Shown here in pieces: positions 53,604 to 64,000 of a stretch of DNA of 64,000 nt; the stretch's first letter is position 1, and every line of letters begins with the position of its first letter. The DNA is taken from positions 496,001 to 560,000 of the forward strand of contig NZ_JAPPUY010000004.1 in assembly GCF_026712245.1 (NCBI RefSeq). The letters run 5' to 3'. This stretch comes from Roseateles hydrophilus. Its GTDB lineage: Bacteria; Pseudomonadota; Gammaproteobacteria; Burkholderiales; Burkholderiaceae_C. The notes beneath the pieces were generated by a model. The model was not told the origin of the DNA, ran no database searches, and was given only the letters and a program-made list of their open reading frames with translations. The position numbers and the translations under genes were made by a program.

Positions 53604-54511
<908 letters not shown>

Positions 54512-54515
<4 letters not shown>

Positions 54516-55204
54516 GTTTTGCCTCGTTCGGCGGTAAGTCTGTCGAGCAAGCGCCGTGCGGCCTCTTGCTCGGCGGCGCGGCGCGAACGGCCCTCGCCCA
54601 GTTCAGCCACGTCCAGCGCCGGCACCGCGCACTCGACCTCGAAGGTCTGCGCATGGGCCTGGCCGCGGGTGGCCACGATGCGGTAGCTCGGCACGGCGAT
54701 GCGGCGCGCCTGCAGCCATTCCTGCAAGGCGGTCTTGGCGTCCTTGCCGAAGTCGCCGGCACTGGCGGCGGTGGCGATGGTGTCGCCCAGCAACCGGCGC
54801 ACGATGGCCAGTGCGGCGTCGTAGCCAGCATCCATGTAGGCCGCGCCCAGCACAGCCTCCACGGCATCGGCCAGGATGGACGGCCGCTGCGCGCCGCCGC
54901 CGCGCGCCTCGCCGTCAGACATCTTCAGCACCGCCGGCAGGCCCAGCGCCAGGCCCAGCTTGTGCAGGCTGTCCTCGCGCACCAGGTGGGCGCGCACGCG
55001 CGTCAGGTCGCCCTCGTCGGAACCGGCGTAGCGCTCGTACAGCAGGCTGGACACGGCCAGGCTGAGCACCGCGTCGCCGAGGAACTCCAGGCGTTCGTTG
55101 TGATCCGCGCCGTAGCTGCGGTGCGTCAGGGCCCGCGCGAGCAGTTCCGGGCGCTGGAAGCGGTGGCCCAGGCGGCGTTCAAGGGCATCAAGCGCGGCGT
55201 TCAT
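54512..55204 (-). CDS. rnc: Ribonuclease III
   Basis: 230 residues. The endonuclease domain has the signature [12 protein letters not shown] (residues 35-46) with the acidic metal ligands. A double-stranded RNA-binding domain follows from about 155 to the end. It cleaves double-stranded RNA in rRNA precursors. The start at 55204 ([13 protein letters not shown]) is preferred, because the longer frame has a low-complexity Ser/Arg head out of family. Confidence 0.96.
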
Positions 55205-55229
55205 GGTCCGGGCGCCGGCAGCAGCAGCG

Positions 55230-55628
55230 TCAACGCGATGAACCTCGGTACTTGATGACGAGGTAGACCGGGCCGAAGAGGTCGATCTCCTTGTCCCAGC
55301 CGAACTCGATGACGACCTTGTCGTTGCCATCCTTGCTGATGACGAGGTCCCCGCTCTTGATGCTCTGGATGGAGTATTCGGTGATGGTGGCGCGATCGAA
55401 CTCGGCGCGCGCAGCGGGCACCGTGGGCGGGTTGCCCGACGCGATGCGGTTCACCACGCTCTTGACGGTGTAGTACTCCAGCACCGTCGGGAAGACCTTC
55501 ATGGCCACCACGGCCAGCATGGCGATGACGGCACCCCAGAACAGCAGGCCGATCAGGGTCAGACCGCGCTGGCGATCACGGAGCGACGCAGCGCAAGAGC
55601 GCGAGGACGAACGACGGCAGCAAGTCAT
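55230..55628 (-). CDS. DUF4845 membrane protein
   Basis: 132 residues. A basic N-terminus with QRGLTLIGLLFWGAVIAMLAVVAMKVFP gives one membrane helix (about 25-45), followed by a small extracytoplasmic domain (YYTVKSVVNRIA, TEYSIQSIKSGDLVI). Proteins of this family sit between lepB and rnc in many beta- and gamma-proteobacteria. The N-terminus looks pilin-like, which is interesting next to a signal peptidase, but no function is established. It is 7 bases after the lepB stop. Confidence 0.88.
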   Translation of the reverse strand: MTCCRRSSSRSCAASLRDRQRGLTLIGLLFWGAVIAMLAVVAMKVFPTVLEYYTVKSVVNRIASGNPPTVPAARAEFDRATITEYSIQSIKSGDLVISKDGNDKVVIEFGWDKEIDLFGPVYLVIKYRGSSR

Positions 55629-55635
55629 CTGGGCA

Positions 55636-56661
55636 TCAATCGAAGAAAGTACCGACGCGCTTGAGGTTACCGAAATTCATCCACACCAAGAAGGCCCTGC
55701 CCACGATGTTCTCGTCGGGCACGAAGCCCCAGAAGCGCGAGTCCCGCGAGTTGTCGCGGTTGTCGCCCAGCATGAAGTAGTGGCCAGCAGGCACCTTGCA
55801 GGTCACGCCCTCGACGGTGTAGCGGCAGTTGTCCTGGAAGGGGAACGGGCCATCAATGCGGTCGGGGCGGAACATGCGCGGCGCGCCGGGCTCGACGAGG
55901 ATCTGATGCTCGCGCTCGCCCAGCTTCTCGAGGAAACGCTGGCGGTAGACACGCGCGTCGTCGTCGTAGAAGTTGCCCTGGGCCTGAAGCGGCGCCGGAT
56001 GGCCGTTGATGTAGAGCTTTTGGTTGATGTAGCTGACCTCGTCGCCGGGGATGGCTGCCACGCGCTTGATGAAGTCGGTGCTGGTGTCCTCGGGGTAACG
56101 GAACACCATCACATCGCCACGCTTGACGTCATTGTTGGCAATGATCTTTTTGTTGATCACCGGCAAGCGCACACCGTAGTGGAACTTGTTGACGAGGATG
56201 AGGTCACCCACCAGCAGCGTGGGCACCATGGAGCCGGACGGGATCTTGAACGGCTCGAACAGGAATGAGCGCAGCAGGAACACGACCAGGATCACCGGGA
56301 ACAGCCCGGCGGTCCAGTCCAGCCACCAGGGCTGCTGCAGCAGTTGCTGGCGGGCCGGCTCGATGTCGCCATCCACGCGGTTGATGCCCTGCGCGGCCAG
56401 CGCCTCGCGGCGCTTGGCGTCGTCGTCGGCCAGGCGCTGCGCCGCCGCGCGACGGGCCGGGGCGAAGTGGAAACGCTCGGCCAGCCAGTACAGCATGGTG
56501 ACGAAGGTCAGCACGAACAGCAGCAGCGCGAAGTTGCCACTCCAGCGGCCGACGTACCAGCCGCCGAGGTAGGCCACCAGGGCCGCGTACAAAACACCGG
56601 TCAGTGCGCTCATCAGGGACGTGTTCAAGGCAGGGATTCGTGCGGTGGAGGGGTCAGTCAT
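55636..56661 (-). CDS. lepB: Signal peptidase I
   Basis: 341 residues. It has N-terminal membrane helices (about 15-35 and 42-60), a cytoplasmic loop, then a third helix (about 118-135) that leads straight to the catalytic serine in [14 protein letters not shown]. The general-base lysine lies in [14 protein letters not shown], and [13 protein letters not shown] is the conserved box E. It removes signal peptides from exported proteins. Its ATG lies within the end of lepA (8-base overlap), the usual lepA-lepB coupling. Confidence 0.96.
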   Translation of the reverse strand: MTDPSTARIPALNTSLMSALTGVLYAALVAYLGGWYVGRWSGNFALLLFVLTFVTMLYWLAERFHFAPARRAAAQRLADDDAKRREALAAQGINRVDGDIEPARQQLLQQPWWLDWTAGLFPVILVVFLLRSFLFEPFKIPSGSMVPTLLVGDLILVNKFHYGVRLPVINKKIIANNDVKRGDVMVFRYPEDTSTDFIKRVAAIPGDEVSYINQKLYINGHPAPLQAQGNFYDDDARVYRQRFLEKLGEREHQILVEPGAPRMFRPDRIDGPFPFQDNCRYTVEGVTCKVPAGHYFMLGDNRDNSRDSRFWGFVPDENIVGRAFLVWMNFGNLKRVGTFFD

Positions 56662-58462
56662 CGACCTGCAGGATGGCGAGGAAGGCCTCTTGGGGCACCT
56701 CGACCGAGCCGATCTGCTTCATGCGCTTCTTGCCGGCCTTTTGCTTTTCCAGCAGCTTGCGCTTGCGGGTGATGTCGCCGCCGTAGCATTTTGCCAGCAC
56801 GTTCTTGCGCAGCGCCTTGATGTTCTCGCGGGCGATGATGTTGGCGCCGATGGCCGCCTGGATGGCCACGTCGTACATCTGACGCGGGATCTGCTCGCGC
56901 ATCTTGGCGGCCACACCGCGGCCGCGGTACTGGCTCTGGCTGCGGTGCACGATCATGGCCAGCGGGTCGACCTTGTCGCCGTTGATCATGATGTCGACCT
57001 TGACGACGTCCGCCGCGCGGTACTCCTTGAACTCGTAGTCCATGGACGCGTAGCCGCGCGAGGCCGACTTCAGCTTGTCGAAGAAGTCCAGCACGATCTC
57101 GGCCAGCGGGATCTCGTAGGTCAGCATGACCTGCTTGCCGTGGTAGGCCATGTTGAGCTGCACGCCGCGCTTCTGGTTGGCCAACGTCATCACGACGCCG
57201 ACGTAGTCCTGCGGCATGTACAGGTGCACGGTCACGATGGGCTCGCGGATCTCGCGGATGCGGCCCACGTCGGGCATCTTGGACGGGTTCTCGACCTGGA
57301 TGACCTCGCCGTCATTCAGCTCCACCTCGTAGATGACGCTGGGCGCCGTCGTCACGAGGTCCTGGTCGAACTCACGCTCCAGGCGCTCCTGCACGATCTC
57401 CATGTGCAGCAGGCCCAGGAAGCCGACGCGGAAGCCGAAGCCCAACGCCTGGCTGACTTCCGGCTCGTAGCGGATGGATGCGTCGTTCAGGCACAGCTTC
57501 TCGAGCGCATCGCGCAGCTGGTCGTACTCGCTGGCCTCGGTCGGGTACAGGCCGGCGAACACCTGCGGCTGGATCTCCTTGAAGCCCGGCAGTGCCTCGG
57601 TCGCAGGACCTGCGTTGTTGGGCAGCTTCTTTTCCAAAGTGACGGTGTCGCCCACCTTGGCAGCGGCCAGTTCCTTGATGCCGCAGATGATGAAACCCAC
57701 CTCGCCGGCCTTGAGGGCCTCGCGGTTCTCGCTCTTGGGCGTGAACACACCCAGGTGCTCGATGGGGTAGACCGAGTTGGTCGCCATCATGCGGATGCGC
57801 TCGCTCTTGCGCAGTTCACCGTCCACCACGCGCACCAGCATCACCACGCCGACGTAGTTGTCGAACCAGGCGTCGATGATCATCGCCCGCGGCGGGGCGT
57901 CCGGATTGCCCTTGGGCGGCGGCATCTTGGCGATGACGGCTTCCAGGATCTCGTCGATGCCCATGCCGGTCTTGGCCGAGCAGGGGATCGCGTCGTCGGC
58001 GTCGATGCCGATGACGTCCTCGATCTCGGCCTTGGCGTTGTCCGGGTCGGCAGATGGGAGGTCCATCTTGTTGAGCACCGGCACGACCTCGACACCCAGG
58101 TCCAGCGCCGTGTAGCAGTTGGCCACCGTCTGCGCTTCCACACCCTGCGAGGCGTCCACCACCAGCAGCGCGCCTTCGCAAGCGGACAGCGAGCGGCTGA
58201 CTTCGTACGAGAAGTCCACGTGCCCCGGCGTGTCGATGAGGTTGAGGTTGTAGACCTGGCCGTCCTGGGCTTTGTACTGCAGCGCGGCGGTCTGCGCCTT
58301 GATGGTGATGCCGCGCTCGCGCTCCAGGTCCATGGAGTCCAGCACCTGCGCTTCCATCTCGCGATCCGACAGGCCGCCGCAGCGCTGGATGATGCGATCG
58401 GCCAGCGTGCTCTTGCCGTGGTCGATGTGGGCAATGATGGAGAAGTTGCGGATGTGGTTCAT
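56654..58462 (-). CDS. lepA: Elongation factor 4 (LepA)
   Basis: 602-residue translational GTPase. [13 protein letters not shown] (G1) and DTPGHVDF (G3) are at the N-terminus, [10 protein letters not shown] is G4, then domains II to IV and a basic LepA-specific C-terminal domain. It acts on ribosomes in initiation or back-translocation. It starts the lepA-lepB segment after a 534-base gap. Confidence 0.97.
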   Translation of the reverse strand: MNHIRNFSIIAHIDHGKSTLADRIIQRCGGLSDREMEAQVLDSMDLERERGITIKAQTAALQYKAQDGQVYNLNLIDTPGHVDFSYEVSRSLSACEGALLVVDASQGVEAQTVANCYTALDLGVEVVPVLNKMDLPSADPDNAKAEIEDVIGIDADDAIPCSAKTGMGIDEILEAVIAKMPPPKGNPDAPPRAMIIDAWFDNYVGVVMLVRVVDGELRKSERIRMMATNSVYPIEHLGVFTPKSENREALKAGEVGFIICGIKELAAAKVGDTVTLEKKLPNNAGPATEALPGFKEIQPQVFAGLYPTEASEYDQLRDALEKLCLNDASIRYEPEVSQALGFGFRVGFLGLLHMEIVQERLEREFDQDLVTTAPSVIYEVELNDGEVIQVENPSKMPDVGRIREIREPIVTVHLYMPQDYVGVVMTLANQKRGVQLNMAYHGKQVMLTYEIPLAEIVLDFFDKLKSASRGYASMDYEFKEYRAADVVKVDIMINGDKVDPLAMIVHRSQSQYRGRGVAAKMREQIPRQMYDVAIQAAIGANIIARENIKALRKNVLAKCYGGDITRKRKLLEKQKAGKKRMKQIGSVEVPQEAFLAILQVDD

Positions 58463-58566
58463 GCGTCGGAACTGCGCTCGGCACTGACGGCGCGGCGGCC
58501 AAATCCGCTGCGTCCAGAGCTCACGGCGCAGCCGCGTCGTGAGGGCCCGTCAGGGCCGTGCCGAAG

Positions 58567-58600
58567 ATAAAAAAAAGGCACGTCGAAGAGGTGACGCGCC
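58567..58600 (-). terminator. Rho-independent terminator after mucD
   Basis: On the minus strand, GGCGCGTC / GACGTGCC forms an 8-base stem with one G-T pair, followed by eight T residues. It faces transcripts coming from mucD and separates them from lepA. Confidence 0.85.
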
Positions 58601-58715
58601 TTCCAACAAAAGGTATGGCAACTGCTTGTTGGGCTTCCATTGTAGCCAAAAGGGTCGGCCGGGAAACCGCACCAGCATTGGTTTTCCGGCCGTTGCAGGC
58701 TGCCAACATGGATTT

Positions 58716-58760
58716 TCATCCACAACTTATCCACAAGTTCTTGTGGATGGCCTGTGGATC
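58716..58760. promoter_or_regulatory. Cluster of DnaA-box-like sequences
   Basis: Within 45 bases there are four TCCACA/TGTGGA cores. These are TCATCCACA (58716-58724), the perfect consensus TTATCCACA (58727-58735), and two on the other strand, TGTGGATGG (58742-58750) and TGTGGATCG just after it. The stretch is AT-richer than its surroundings. It may titrate DnaA or regulate lepA; no replication gene is near, so it is unlikely to be the chromosome origin itself. Confidence 0.5.
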
Positions 58761-58996
58761 GAATTCAGCCGTTGCCAGCAGTCCACGATTGCATCGCCGG
58801 ACAGCCCTATCGGGGGTGCGTCAGCCCTCGATTTTAGCGGGCTGTGCGAACAATCCGCAGCCGCGGCAAAAAGTTAGCCGGCGCCAACTTCCACAAACGG
58901 TGGACAACCCCGGCGCCCGTCCGCCACCGGCTTGTCGCATGGCGAAAAGCCCGCGCCGACAGCACCGCTTTGCAGTGCCAGCGCGCCCCGTCAGAC

Positions 58997-60463
58997 TCAA
59001 CGGGAGGGCTTGAGCAGCACGAAGCTGGTCACATCCTCGCGGCGCACCACCAGGCTCAGCGCTTTGGCCTTGTCAGCCTTCGCAACCTGCGCCTGGAAGG
59101 CCTTGACCGAGGCGACCTCGACATTGTCGACCGAGAGGATGAGGTCCCCCTCGCGCAGGCCGGCACGCGCGGCGGCACCGGTGACGGCGTCCACCTTCAC
59201 ACCAGACTTCAGCTTGAGCTCCTTGCGCTGAGCCTCGGTCAGGTCCGACACCTTGAGTCCCAGCGCGGCGCTGGGCGCGGCAGCGGCCGCACCCTCGCCG
59301 GCCGACTCGCTGTCCGCGCCCGGCCGCTTGCTGCGCTCGTCCTCGCCGATGGTGACGATGAGGTCACGGGTCTCGCCACGGCGGAACACGGTCAGCGTGG
59401 TCTTGGCGCCCGGCTTCACGGCCGCCACCAGGCGGCGCAGGTCGGCCGCCTTCTCCACGATCTTGCCGTCGACCTTGACAACGACGTCGCCGCCCTCGAC
59501 GCCGGCCTTCTCGGCCGGGCTGCCCGCGATGACGGAGCGGATCACCGCGCCCTGCGCCTTGCCCAGGCCAATGGCCTCGGCAATCTCCTTGGTGATGTCG
59601 TCGGGCAACACGCCCAGGTAGCCGCGCACCACGCGGCCACCGGCTCGCAGGTCATTGGCGACACGGATGGCGTCGGCGATCGGAATCGCGAACGCGATGC
59701 CCATGTAGCCACCGCTCTGGCTGTAGATCTGCGAGTTGATGCCGATCACCTCGCCGCGCATGTTGACCAGCGGGCCGCCCGAGTTGCCCGGGTTGATGGC
59801 CACATCGGTCTGGATCAGCGGCAGCAGCTCGCCCGTGTCCCGCTGCTTGGCGCTGATGATGCCGGCCGTGACGGTGTTCTCCAGCCCGAAGGGCGAGCCG
59901 ATGGCCATGACCCACTCGCCGACCTTGGCCTTGTTGCTGTCGCCCACCTTGACGACTGGCAGGCCCGTGGCCTCGACCTTCACGACGGCCACGTCGGAGC
60001 GCTGATCGGCGCCGATGATCTTGGCCTTGAACTCGCGCTTGTCGGTCATCGTGACGATGACTTCATCGGCCCCTTGCACGACGTGGGCGTTGGTCAACAC
60101 ATAGCCGTCGGCACTCAGGATGAAGCCGGAGCCGACACCACGGCGCATCGGGCCCTCATCATCGTCCGGCACAGCGCCGCGTGGCGCGCCCCGGCGCTGG
60201 TTGGGCACGGGCAGGCCGAAACGGCGCAGCAACTCCTGCATCTGCTCGTTCATCTCGGCCTGGCCCTCGGGCGCCTTCACCTTCTCGGCCGTGCGGATGT
60301 TGACGACGGCCGGCCCGACGCGCTCCACCAGCTGAGAAAAGTCGGGCAGTTCGCGCGCCTGGGCCGTGGCCGGCACAGGGCTCAGCGCGAGGGACAGCGC
60401 CAGCGCAGTGCCGGACAGCAGCAGGCTTGCACGCGCGGAAGGGAGGCGGTTCTCAGCAGGCAT
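58997..60463 (-). CDS. mucD: Periplasmic serine protease, DegP/MucD type
   Basis: 488 residues. Signal peptide, then a trypsin-like domain (about 105-290) with LTNAHVV (His), SDVAVVKVE (Asp) and GNSGGPLVN (Ser), and two PDZ domains (about 300-390 and 405-488). It degrades or refolds misfolded periplasmic proteins in the envelope-stress response. It lies 40 bases after rseA in the sigma-E operon, a position that supports the mucD name over degQ. Confidence 0.95.
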   Translation of the reverse strand: MPAENRLPSARASLLLSGTALALSLALSPVPATAQARELPDFSQLVERVGPAVVNIRTAEKVKAPEGQAEMNEQMQELLRRFGLPVPNQRRGAPRGAVPDDDEGPMRRGVGSGFILSADGYVLTNAHVVQGADEVIVTMTDKREFKAKIIGADQRSDVAVVKVEATGLPVVKVGDSNKAKVGEWVMAIGSPFGLENTVTAGIISAKQRDTGELLPLIQTDVAINPGNSGGPLVNMRGEVIGINSQIYSQSGGYMGIAFAIPIADAIRVANDLRAGGRVVRGYLGVLPDDITKEIAEAIGLGKAQGAVIRSVIAGSPAEKAGVEGGDVVVKVDGKIVEKAADLRRLVAAVKPGAKTTLTVFRRGETRDLIVTIGEDERSKRPGADSESAGEGAAAAAPSAALGLKVSDLTEAQRKELKLKSGVKVDAVTGAAARAGLREGDLILSVDNVEVASVKAFQAQVAKADKAKALSLVVRREDVTSFVLLKPSR

Positions 60464-60503
60464 AGACGGTTCCAGGTTCAGCAGGCAACAAGAGGTATCG
60501 AGA

Positions 60504-61052
60504 CTATCGGCTGGCGGCAGGCACAGCAGGTGGCGGGGTTTCCCAAGCGGCCGTGTCGGGCGCAGGGTCCATCAGCCAGGCGCCTTCGCGATCAGGCACC
60601 ACAGCTGGCAGCGTACGGCCTGCGGCCGTCTGTGCAAAGCTGGCCCCGGCAAGCCCCTGGCCCAGCCAGGCCGTCGGCACAGCCTGGGCCACCCTGGCGT
60701 CCGCTGCGGGCGGCGCATGCAGCGGCGCCAGCCCCATGGCCAACGCCACAAAGCTCGCGGCGACCGCCAGCGGCGGCAACCAGGCCGACGCCGATCGACG
60801 CGCCTGGGCACGTTCGCCACCAACGGGCAGGCGTGCATGCAACCCGGCCAGCAAGGATTCAGGCGCACGGTGCAGCGCCGGCAGCTCGGCCGAACGCAGA
60901 CCGTCACCCGCCGCATGCCACAAGGCCCAGCGCTCGCGCAGTGCAGGGTCCGTTGCCCAGGCGGCGTTGACGCGCGCCCAGTCCGCTGCCGTCGCGGCGC
61001 CATCCATCACGGCGCTGAGCGCGGCGTCCAGCGCCGGGTCGACCGGCCTCAT
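60504..61052 (-). CDS. rseA: Anti-sigma-E factor RseA
   Basis: 182 residues. The cytoplasmic N-terminal domain (about 1-70; LDAALSAVMDGAATAADWARVNAAW) binds sigma-E. One membrane helix (about 100-118, LAVAASFVALAMGLAPL) is followed by a short periplasmic region that proteases would cut under stress. It starts with a 4-base overlap (ATGA) on rpoE, the usual sigma/anti-sigma coupling. Sequence similarity in this family is low, so the call leans on position and topology. Confidence 0.85.
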   Translation of the reverse strand: MRPVDPALDAALSAVMDGAATAADWARVNAAWATDPALRERWALWHAAGDGLRSAELPALHRAPESLLAGLHARLPVGGERAQARRSASAWLPPLAVAASFVALAMGLAPLHAPPAADARVAQAVPTAWLGQGLAGASFAQTAAGRTLPAVVPDREGAWLMDPAPDTAAWETPPPAVPAASR

Positions 61053-61624
61053 CGCCAGCCTCCACCGGTGAGCAGCGGCCGCAGCCGTGAGGCCAACGCC
61101 TCGCGGGCGCGGAAGATGCGGGACCGCACGGTGCCGGGCGGGCAATTCATCAGATCGGCAATTTCGTCGTAGCTCAAACCATCCACCTCGCGAAGCAGCA
61201 GCGCCCGGCGTTGTTCATCCACCAGGCCATCGACCGCTTCATCCAGCCCTTGCGCCAACTGGCGACTTGCAAGGACGGCTTCCGGGGTCGCATCGTCGGT
61301 TGGAGCGAGGTCGGTGACGAAAGTTCCCTCCTCCTCGCCCAGCGGCTGCTCAGGCCGCCGCCGCGCGCGGTGGCGCTGCGCCGCGTTGATCGCAATGCGG
61401 TAGAGCCAGGTGTAGAAGGCGCTCTCGCCACGGAAGGCCGGCAAGGCGCGATAAGCGGCGAGGAAGGTGTCCTGGCACAGGTCGGCCACATCGGCCGGAT
61501 CGCGCACACTGCGCGCGAGCAGGCGCTCGACGCGCCGCTGGTATCTCAGCACCAGCATGTCGAAGGCTGCCCGGCTGCCCGCCTGGGCTTCGCGCACCAG
61601 CAGCGCATCGGCATCGGCACTCAT
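61049..61624 (-). CDS. rpoE: RNA polymerase sigma-E factor
   Basis: 191-residue ECF sigma factor. Region 2 (about 20-90) has VLRYQRRVERLLARS and DLCQDTFLAAYRAL, and region 4 (about 130-185) has LLLREVDGLSYDEIADLMNC then GTVRSRIFRARE. It directs envelope-stress transcription and is held inactive by RseA. The start at 61624 is chosen by homology; the longer frame is not sigma-like. It overlaps both the upstream membrane-protein gene and rseA by 4 bases. Confidence 0.95.
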   Translation of the reverse strand: MSADADALLVREAQAGSRAAFDMLVLRYQRRVERLLARSVRDPADVADLCQDTFLAAYRALPAFRGESAFYTWLYRIAINAAQRHRARRRPEQPLGEEEGTFVTDLAPTDDATPEAVLASRQLAQGLDEAVDGLVDEQRRALLLREVDGLSYDEIADLMNCPPGTVRSRIFRAREALASRLRPLLTGGGWR

Positions 61625-62040
61625 CGCTGACGCACGGCGCCGTTCGCCGCCGAAAACAACGTGGCGCGCAGGGCGCCCCACTGCGGCTGCTGGCGGCGCG
61701 ATAGCGGCAGCCAGTGCGGCCCGGGACTGGCCTGCAGCAGCAGCCAGGCGTCCAGATCGATCAGCACAGCCACGCGGACTGGGAGTTCGTCGCCTCGCTC
61801 CACATCGGACAGCCACCAGGTCTCGCCATCCCAGCGCAAGCGCCGACGTTCAACGACCGAAGCCCGCCAGCCCCACGCGGCGGCCGGCAGCACGGCCAGC
61901 CACAAGGGCCAGGCGCGCAGGTCGTGCGAGCAGGCCCAAGCAGCAAGCCCCGCCGCCGCAAGCATCACAAGACCGGCCACCACGCCCTGGACGACCGGCT
62001 GCGGCAACAGGTGCACGACGACAGGCGGCGTGCGGCGCAT
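61621..62040 (-). CDS. Small membrane protein, YgfX-like topology, unknown
   Basis: 139 residues. Two adjacent membrane helices (about 18-38 and 42-58) are followed by a basic, Trp-rich cytoplasmic part (RLRWDGETWWLSDVERGDE, WLLLQASPG). The layout resembles the YgfX/CptA family, but the similarity is too weak to name it. It ends 4 bases into the rpoE start, and its own ATG is 13 bases after fabF, so it is translated with the sigma factor. Function unknown. Confidence 0.7.
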   Translation of the reverse strand: MRRTPPVVVHLLPQPVVQGVVAGLVMLAAAGLAAWACSHDLRAWPLWLAVLPAAAWGWRASVVERRRLRWDGETWWLSDVERGDELPVRVAVLIDLDAWLLLQASPGPHWLPLSRRQQPQWGALRATLFSAANGAVRQR

Positions 62041-62053
62041 CGCCGACAGGCGC

Positions 62054-63298
62054 TCAGACGCGCTTGAAGATCAGCGTGCCGTTGGTGCCGCCGAAGCCGA
62101 AGTTGTTCTTTGCCGCGACATCGATCTTCATCGGCCGCGCCTCGTTGGCGCAGTAGTCCAGGTCGCACTCGGGATCCTGGTTGAAGATGTTGATGGTCGG
62201 CGGGGCGACCTGGTCACGGATGGCCAGCGCCGTAAAAACGGACTCGATGCCGCCCGCACCGCCCAGCAGGTGGCCGGTCATGGACTTGGTCGAGCTGATC
62301 ACCATCTGCTTGGCGTGATCGCCGAAGGCCAGCTTGATCGCGTTGGTCTCGTTCACGTCGCCCAGCGGCGTGGACGTGCCGTGCGCGTTCATGTAGTTGA
62401 CCTGGTCAGGGTTCATGCCCGCGTTGCGCAGCGCCGCGCGCATGGAGCGCTTCGGGCCGTCGACGTTGGGCGCGGTCATGTGGTACGCGTCCGCACCCAT
62501 GCCGAAACCCGCCAGTTCGCAGTAGATCTTGGCGCCGCGCTTCTTGGCATGTTCGTACTCTTCGAGCACCAGCACCCCGGCGCCCTCGCCCAGCACGAAG
62601 CCGTCGCGATCCTTGTCCCAAGGGCGGGACGCGGTCGCGGGGTCGTCGTTGCGGGTGGACAGCGCACGGGCAGCCGCGAAGCCACCGATGCCCAGCGGCG
62701 AGACCGCCCCCTCGGCGCCGCCCGCGATCATCACGTCGGCGTCGCCGTACTCGATGAGGCGGCCGGCTTCACCGATCGCATGCAGGCCCGTGGTGCAGGC
62801 CGTCACGATCGCCAGGTTGGGGCCCTGGAAGCCGAAATTGATGGAGACATGGCCCGAGATCATGTTGATGATCGAGGCCGGAATGAAGAACGGAGAAATG
62901 CGGCGCGGGCCGCGGTTCATCAGTTCGGTGTGGGTGTCTTCGATCAGCGGCAGGCCGCCGATGCCCGACCCCACGAGCACGCCGATGCGCTCGGCCTGCT
63001 CTTCGGTCAGCTGATCCCCGGTGGGGATGCCGGAATCACGCACCGCCTGGAACGCCGCCGCCAGCCCGTAATGGATGAAGCCGTCCATGTGGCGGGCTTC
63101 CTTGGCGGGGATGTAGTCCTCGATGTTGAAGCCCTTGACCTCACCCGCGAAGTGGCAAGCCAGGTTGCTGGCATCAAAGCGGGTGACGGTGGCAATGCCG
63201 GAACGACCAGCAAGGATGTTGGCCCAGCCTTCGGCAACGGTATTGCCGACGGGACTGATGAGGCCAAGGCCGGTGACAACAACACGGCGACGGGTCAT
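62054..63298 (-). CDS. fabF: 3-oxoacyl-ACP synthase II
   Basis: 414-residue thiolase-fold enzyme that extends acyl-ACP by two carbons. The Cys-His-His triad is visible: [22 protein letters not shown] and [12 protein letters not shown]-terminal [15 protein letters not shown] is typical. It lies 36 bases after acpP in the order fabG-acpP-fabF. Confidence 0.97.
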   Translation of the reverse strand: MTRRRVVVTGLGLISPVGNTVAEGWANILAGRSGIATVTRFDASNLACHFAGEVKGFNIEDYIPAKEARHMDGFIHYGLAAAFQAVRDSGIPTGDQLTEEQAERIGVLVGSGIGGLPLIEDTHTELMNRGPRRISPFFIPASIINMISGHVSINFGFQGPNLAIVTACTTGLHAIGEAGRLIEYGDADVMIAGGAEGAVSPLGIGGFAAARALSTRNDDPATASRPWDKDRDGFVLGEGAGVLVLEEYEHAKKRGAKIYCELAGFGMGADAYHMTAPNVDGPKRSMRAALRNAGMNPDQVNYMNAHGTSTPLGDVNETNAIKLAFGDHAKQMVISSTKSMTGHLLGGAGGIESVFTALAIRDQVAPPTINIFNQDPECDLDYCANEARPMKIDVAAKNNFGFGGTNGTLIFKRV

Positions 63299-63334
63299 GC
63301 GGTGCGGATCAGAGTTGCGAGAGAAAAAAGGCGC

Positions 63335-64000
<666 letters not shown>

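Larger units (their letters stand above)
58463..58996. other. Gene-free gap between mucD and lepA
   Basis: 534 bases with no credible gene. The short frames here are Arg-rich and lack ribosome sites. The gap contains the terminator for mucD (58567-58600), a cluster of DnaA-box-like sequences (58716-58759) and, between the terminator and lepA, the presumed lepA promoter. Base composition is more AT-rich than the surroundings around 58560-58760. Confidence 0.6.

Noticed and set aside
56621-58570. A 649-codon plus-strand frame opposite lepA
   Set aside because: Antisense shadow of a highly conserved gene, composed of His, Asp, Val and Arg runs.
58463-58996. Possible chromosome origin because of the DnaA boxes
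   Set aside because: No dnaA, dnaN, gidA or parAB gene is near, and only one box is perfect. It is kept as a DnaA-box cluster only.

Overview
The window is high-GC, gene-dense chromosomal DNA of a betaproteobacterium, most likely a Burkholderiales plant-polymer degrader of the Roseateles/Mitsuaria/Rubrivivax kind. This is inferred from three things: the housekeeping order fabG-acpP-fabF-rpoE-rseA-mucD-lepA-lepB-rnc-era-recO-pdxJ-acpS, a Bug-type solute receptor, and a PEP-CTERM protein. No tRNA, rRNA, CRISPR array, transposase or prophage gene was seen.

Region 1 (1-32 kb) is a plant cell-wall sugar supercluster. xylA-xylB-tal-tkt takes xylose into the pentose phosphate pathway. A LysR-controlled reductase/esterase/tautomerase group follows. 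Next, on the minus strand, come a TonB/TolA-like protein, a large secreted zinc metalloprotease and a secreted GH115-GH8 fusion (alpha-glucuronidase plus reducing-end xylanase-like). The fusion is divergent from a unit made of a GH10 xylanase lipoprotein, an IlvD/Edd-type aldonate dehydratase, an RraA-like protein and a ROK regulator. A sugar-acid regulon comes after that: garD (plus a TerB-like gene) and a FadR-type GntR regulator diverge around a palindromic operator. A second operator of the same half-site type precedes kdgD-bug-gudD-KGSA dehydrogenase. A PL10 pectate lyase closes the block. The set predicts outside cleavage of glucuronoxylan and pectin, xylose use by isomerase (and possibly xylonate), and hexuronate use through glucarate/galactarate to 2-oxoglutarate. 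Uronate dehydrogenase, the outer-membrane receptor and the uronate importer are not in the window.

Region 2 (32-51 kb) is mixed: a lipoprotein phosphoesterase, CtpA protease, MFS exporter with GNAT, a GGT-like enzyme, an Ala-rich secreted protein, and a choice-of-anchor-A PEP-CTERM protein. A sppA-Rieske-HAD group lies beside a manganese-riboswitch-controlled GDT1-family exporter. Divergent rluC/rne with a long rne leader, a POT peptide transporter and a membrane ClpP-like protein complete it.

Region 3 (51-64 kb, all minus strand) is the conserved envelope/lipid/RNA-processing superoperon. Many genes overlap by 4 or 8 bases. rseB is absent between rseA and mucD. A 534-base gene-free gap between mucD and lepA holds a terminator and a cluster of DnaA-box-like sequences.

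Two families of structured intergenic repeats (two copies each) sit inside the sugar operons. They and the GH115-GH8 fusion are the most unusual features here.
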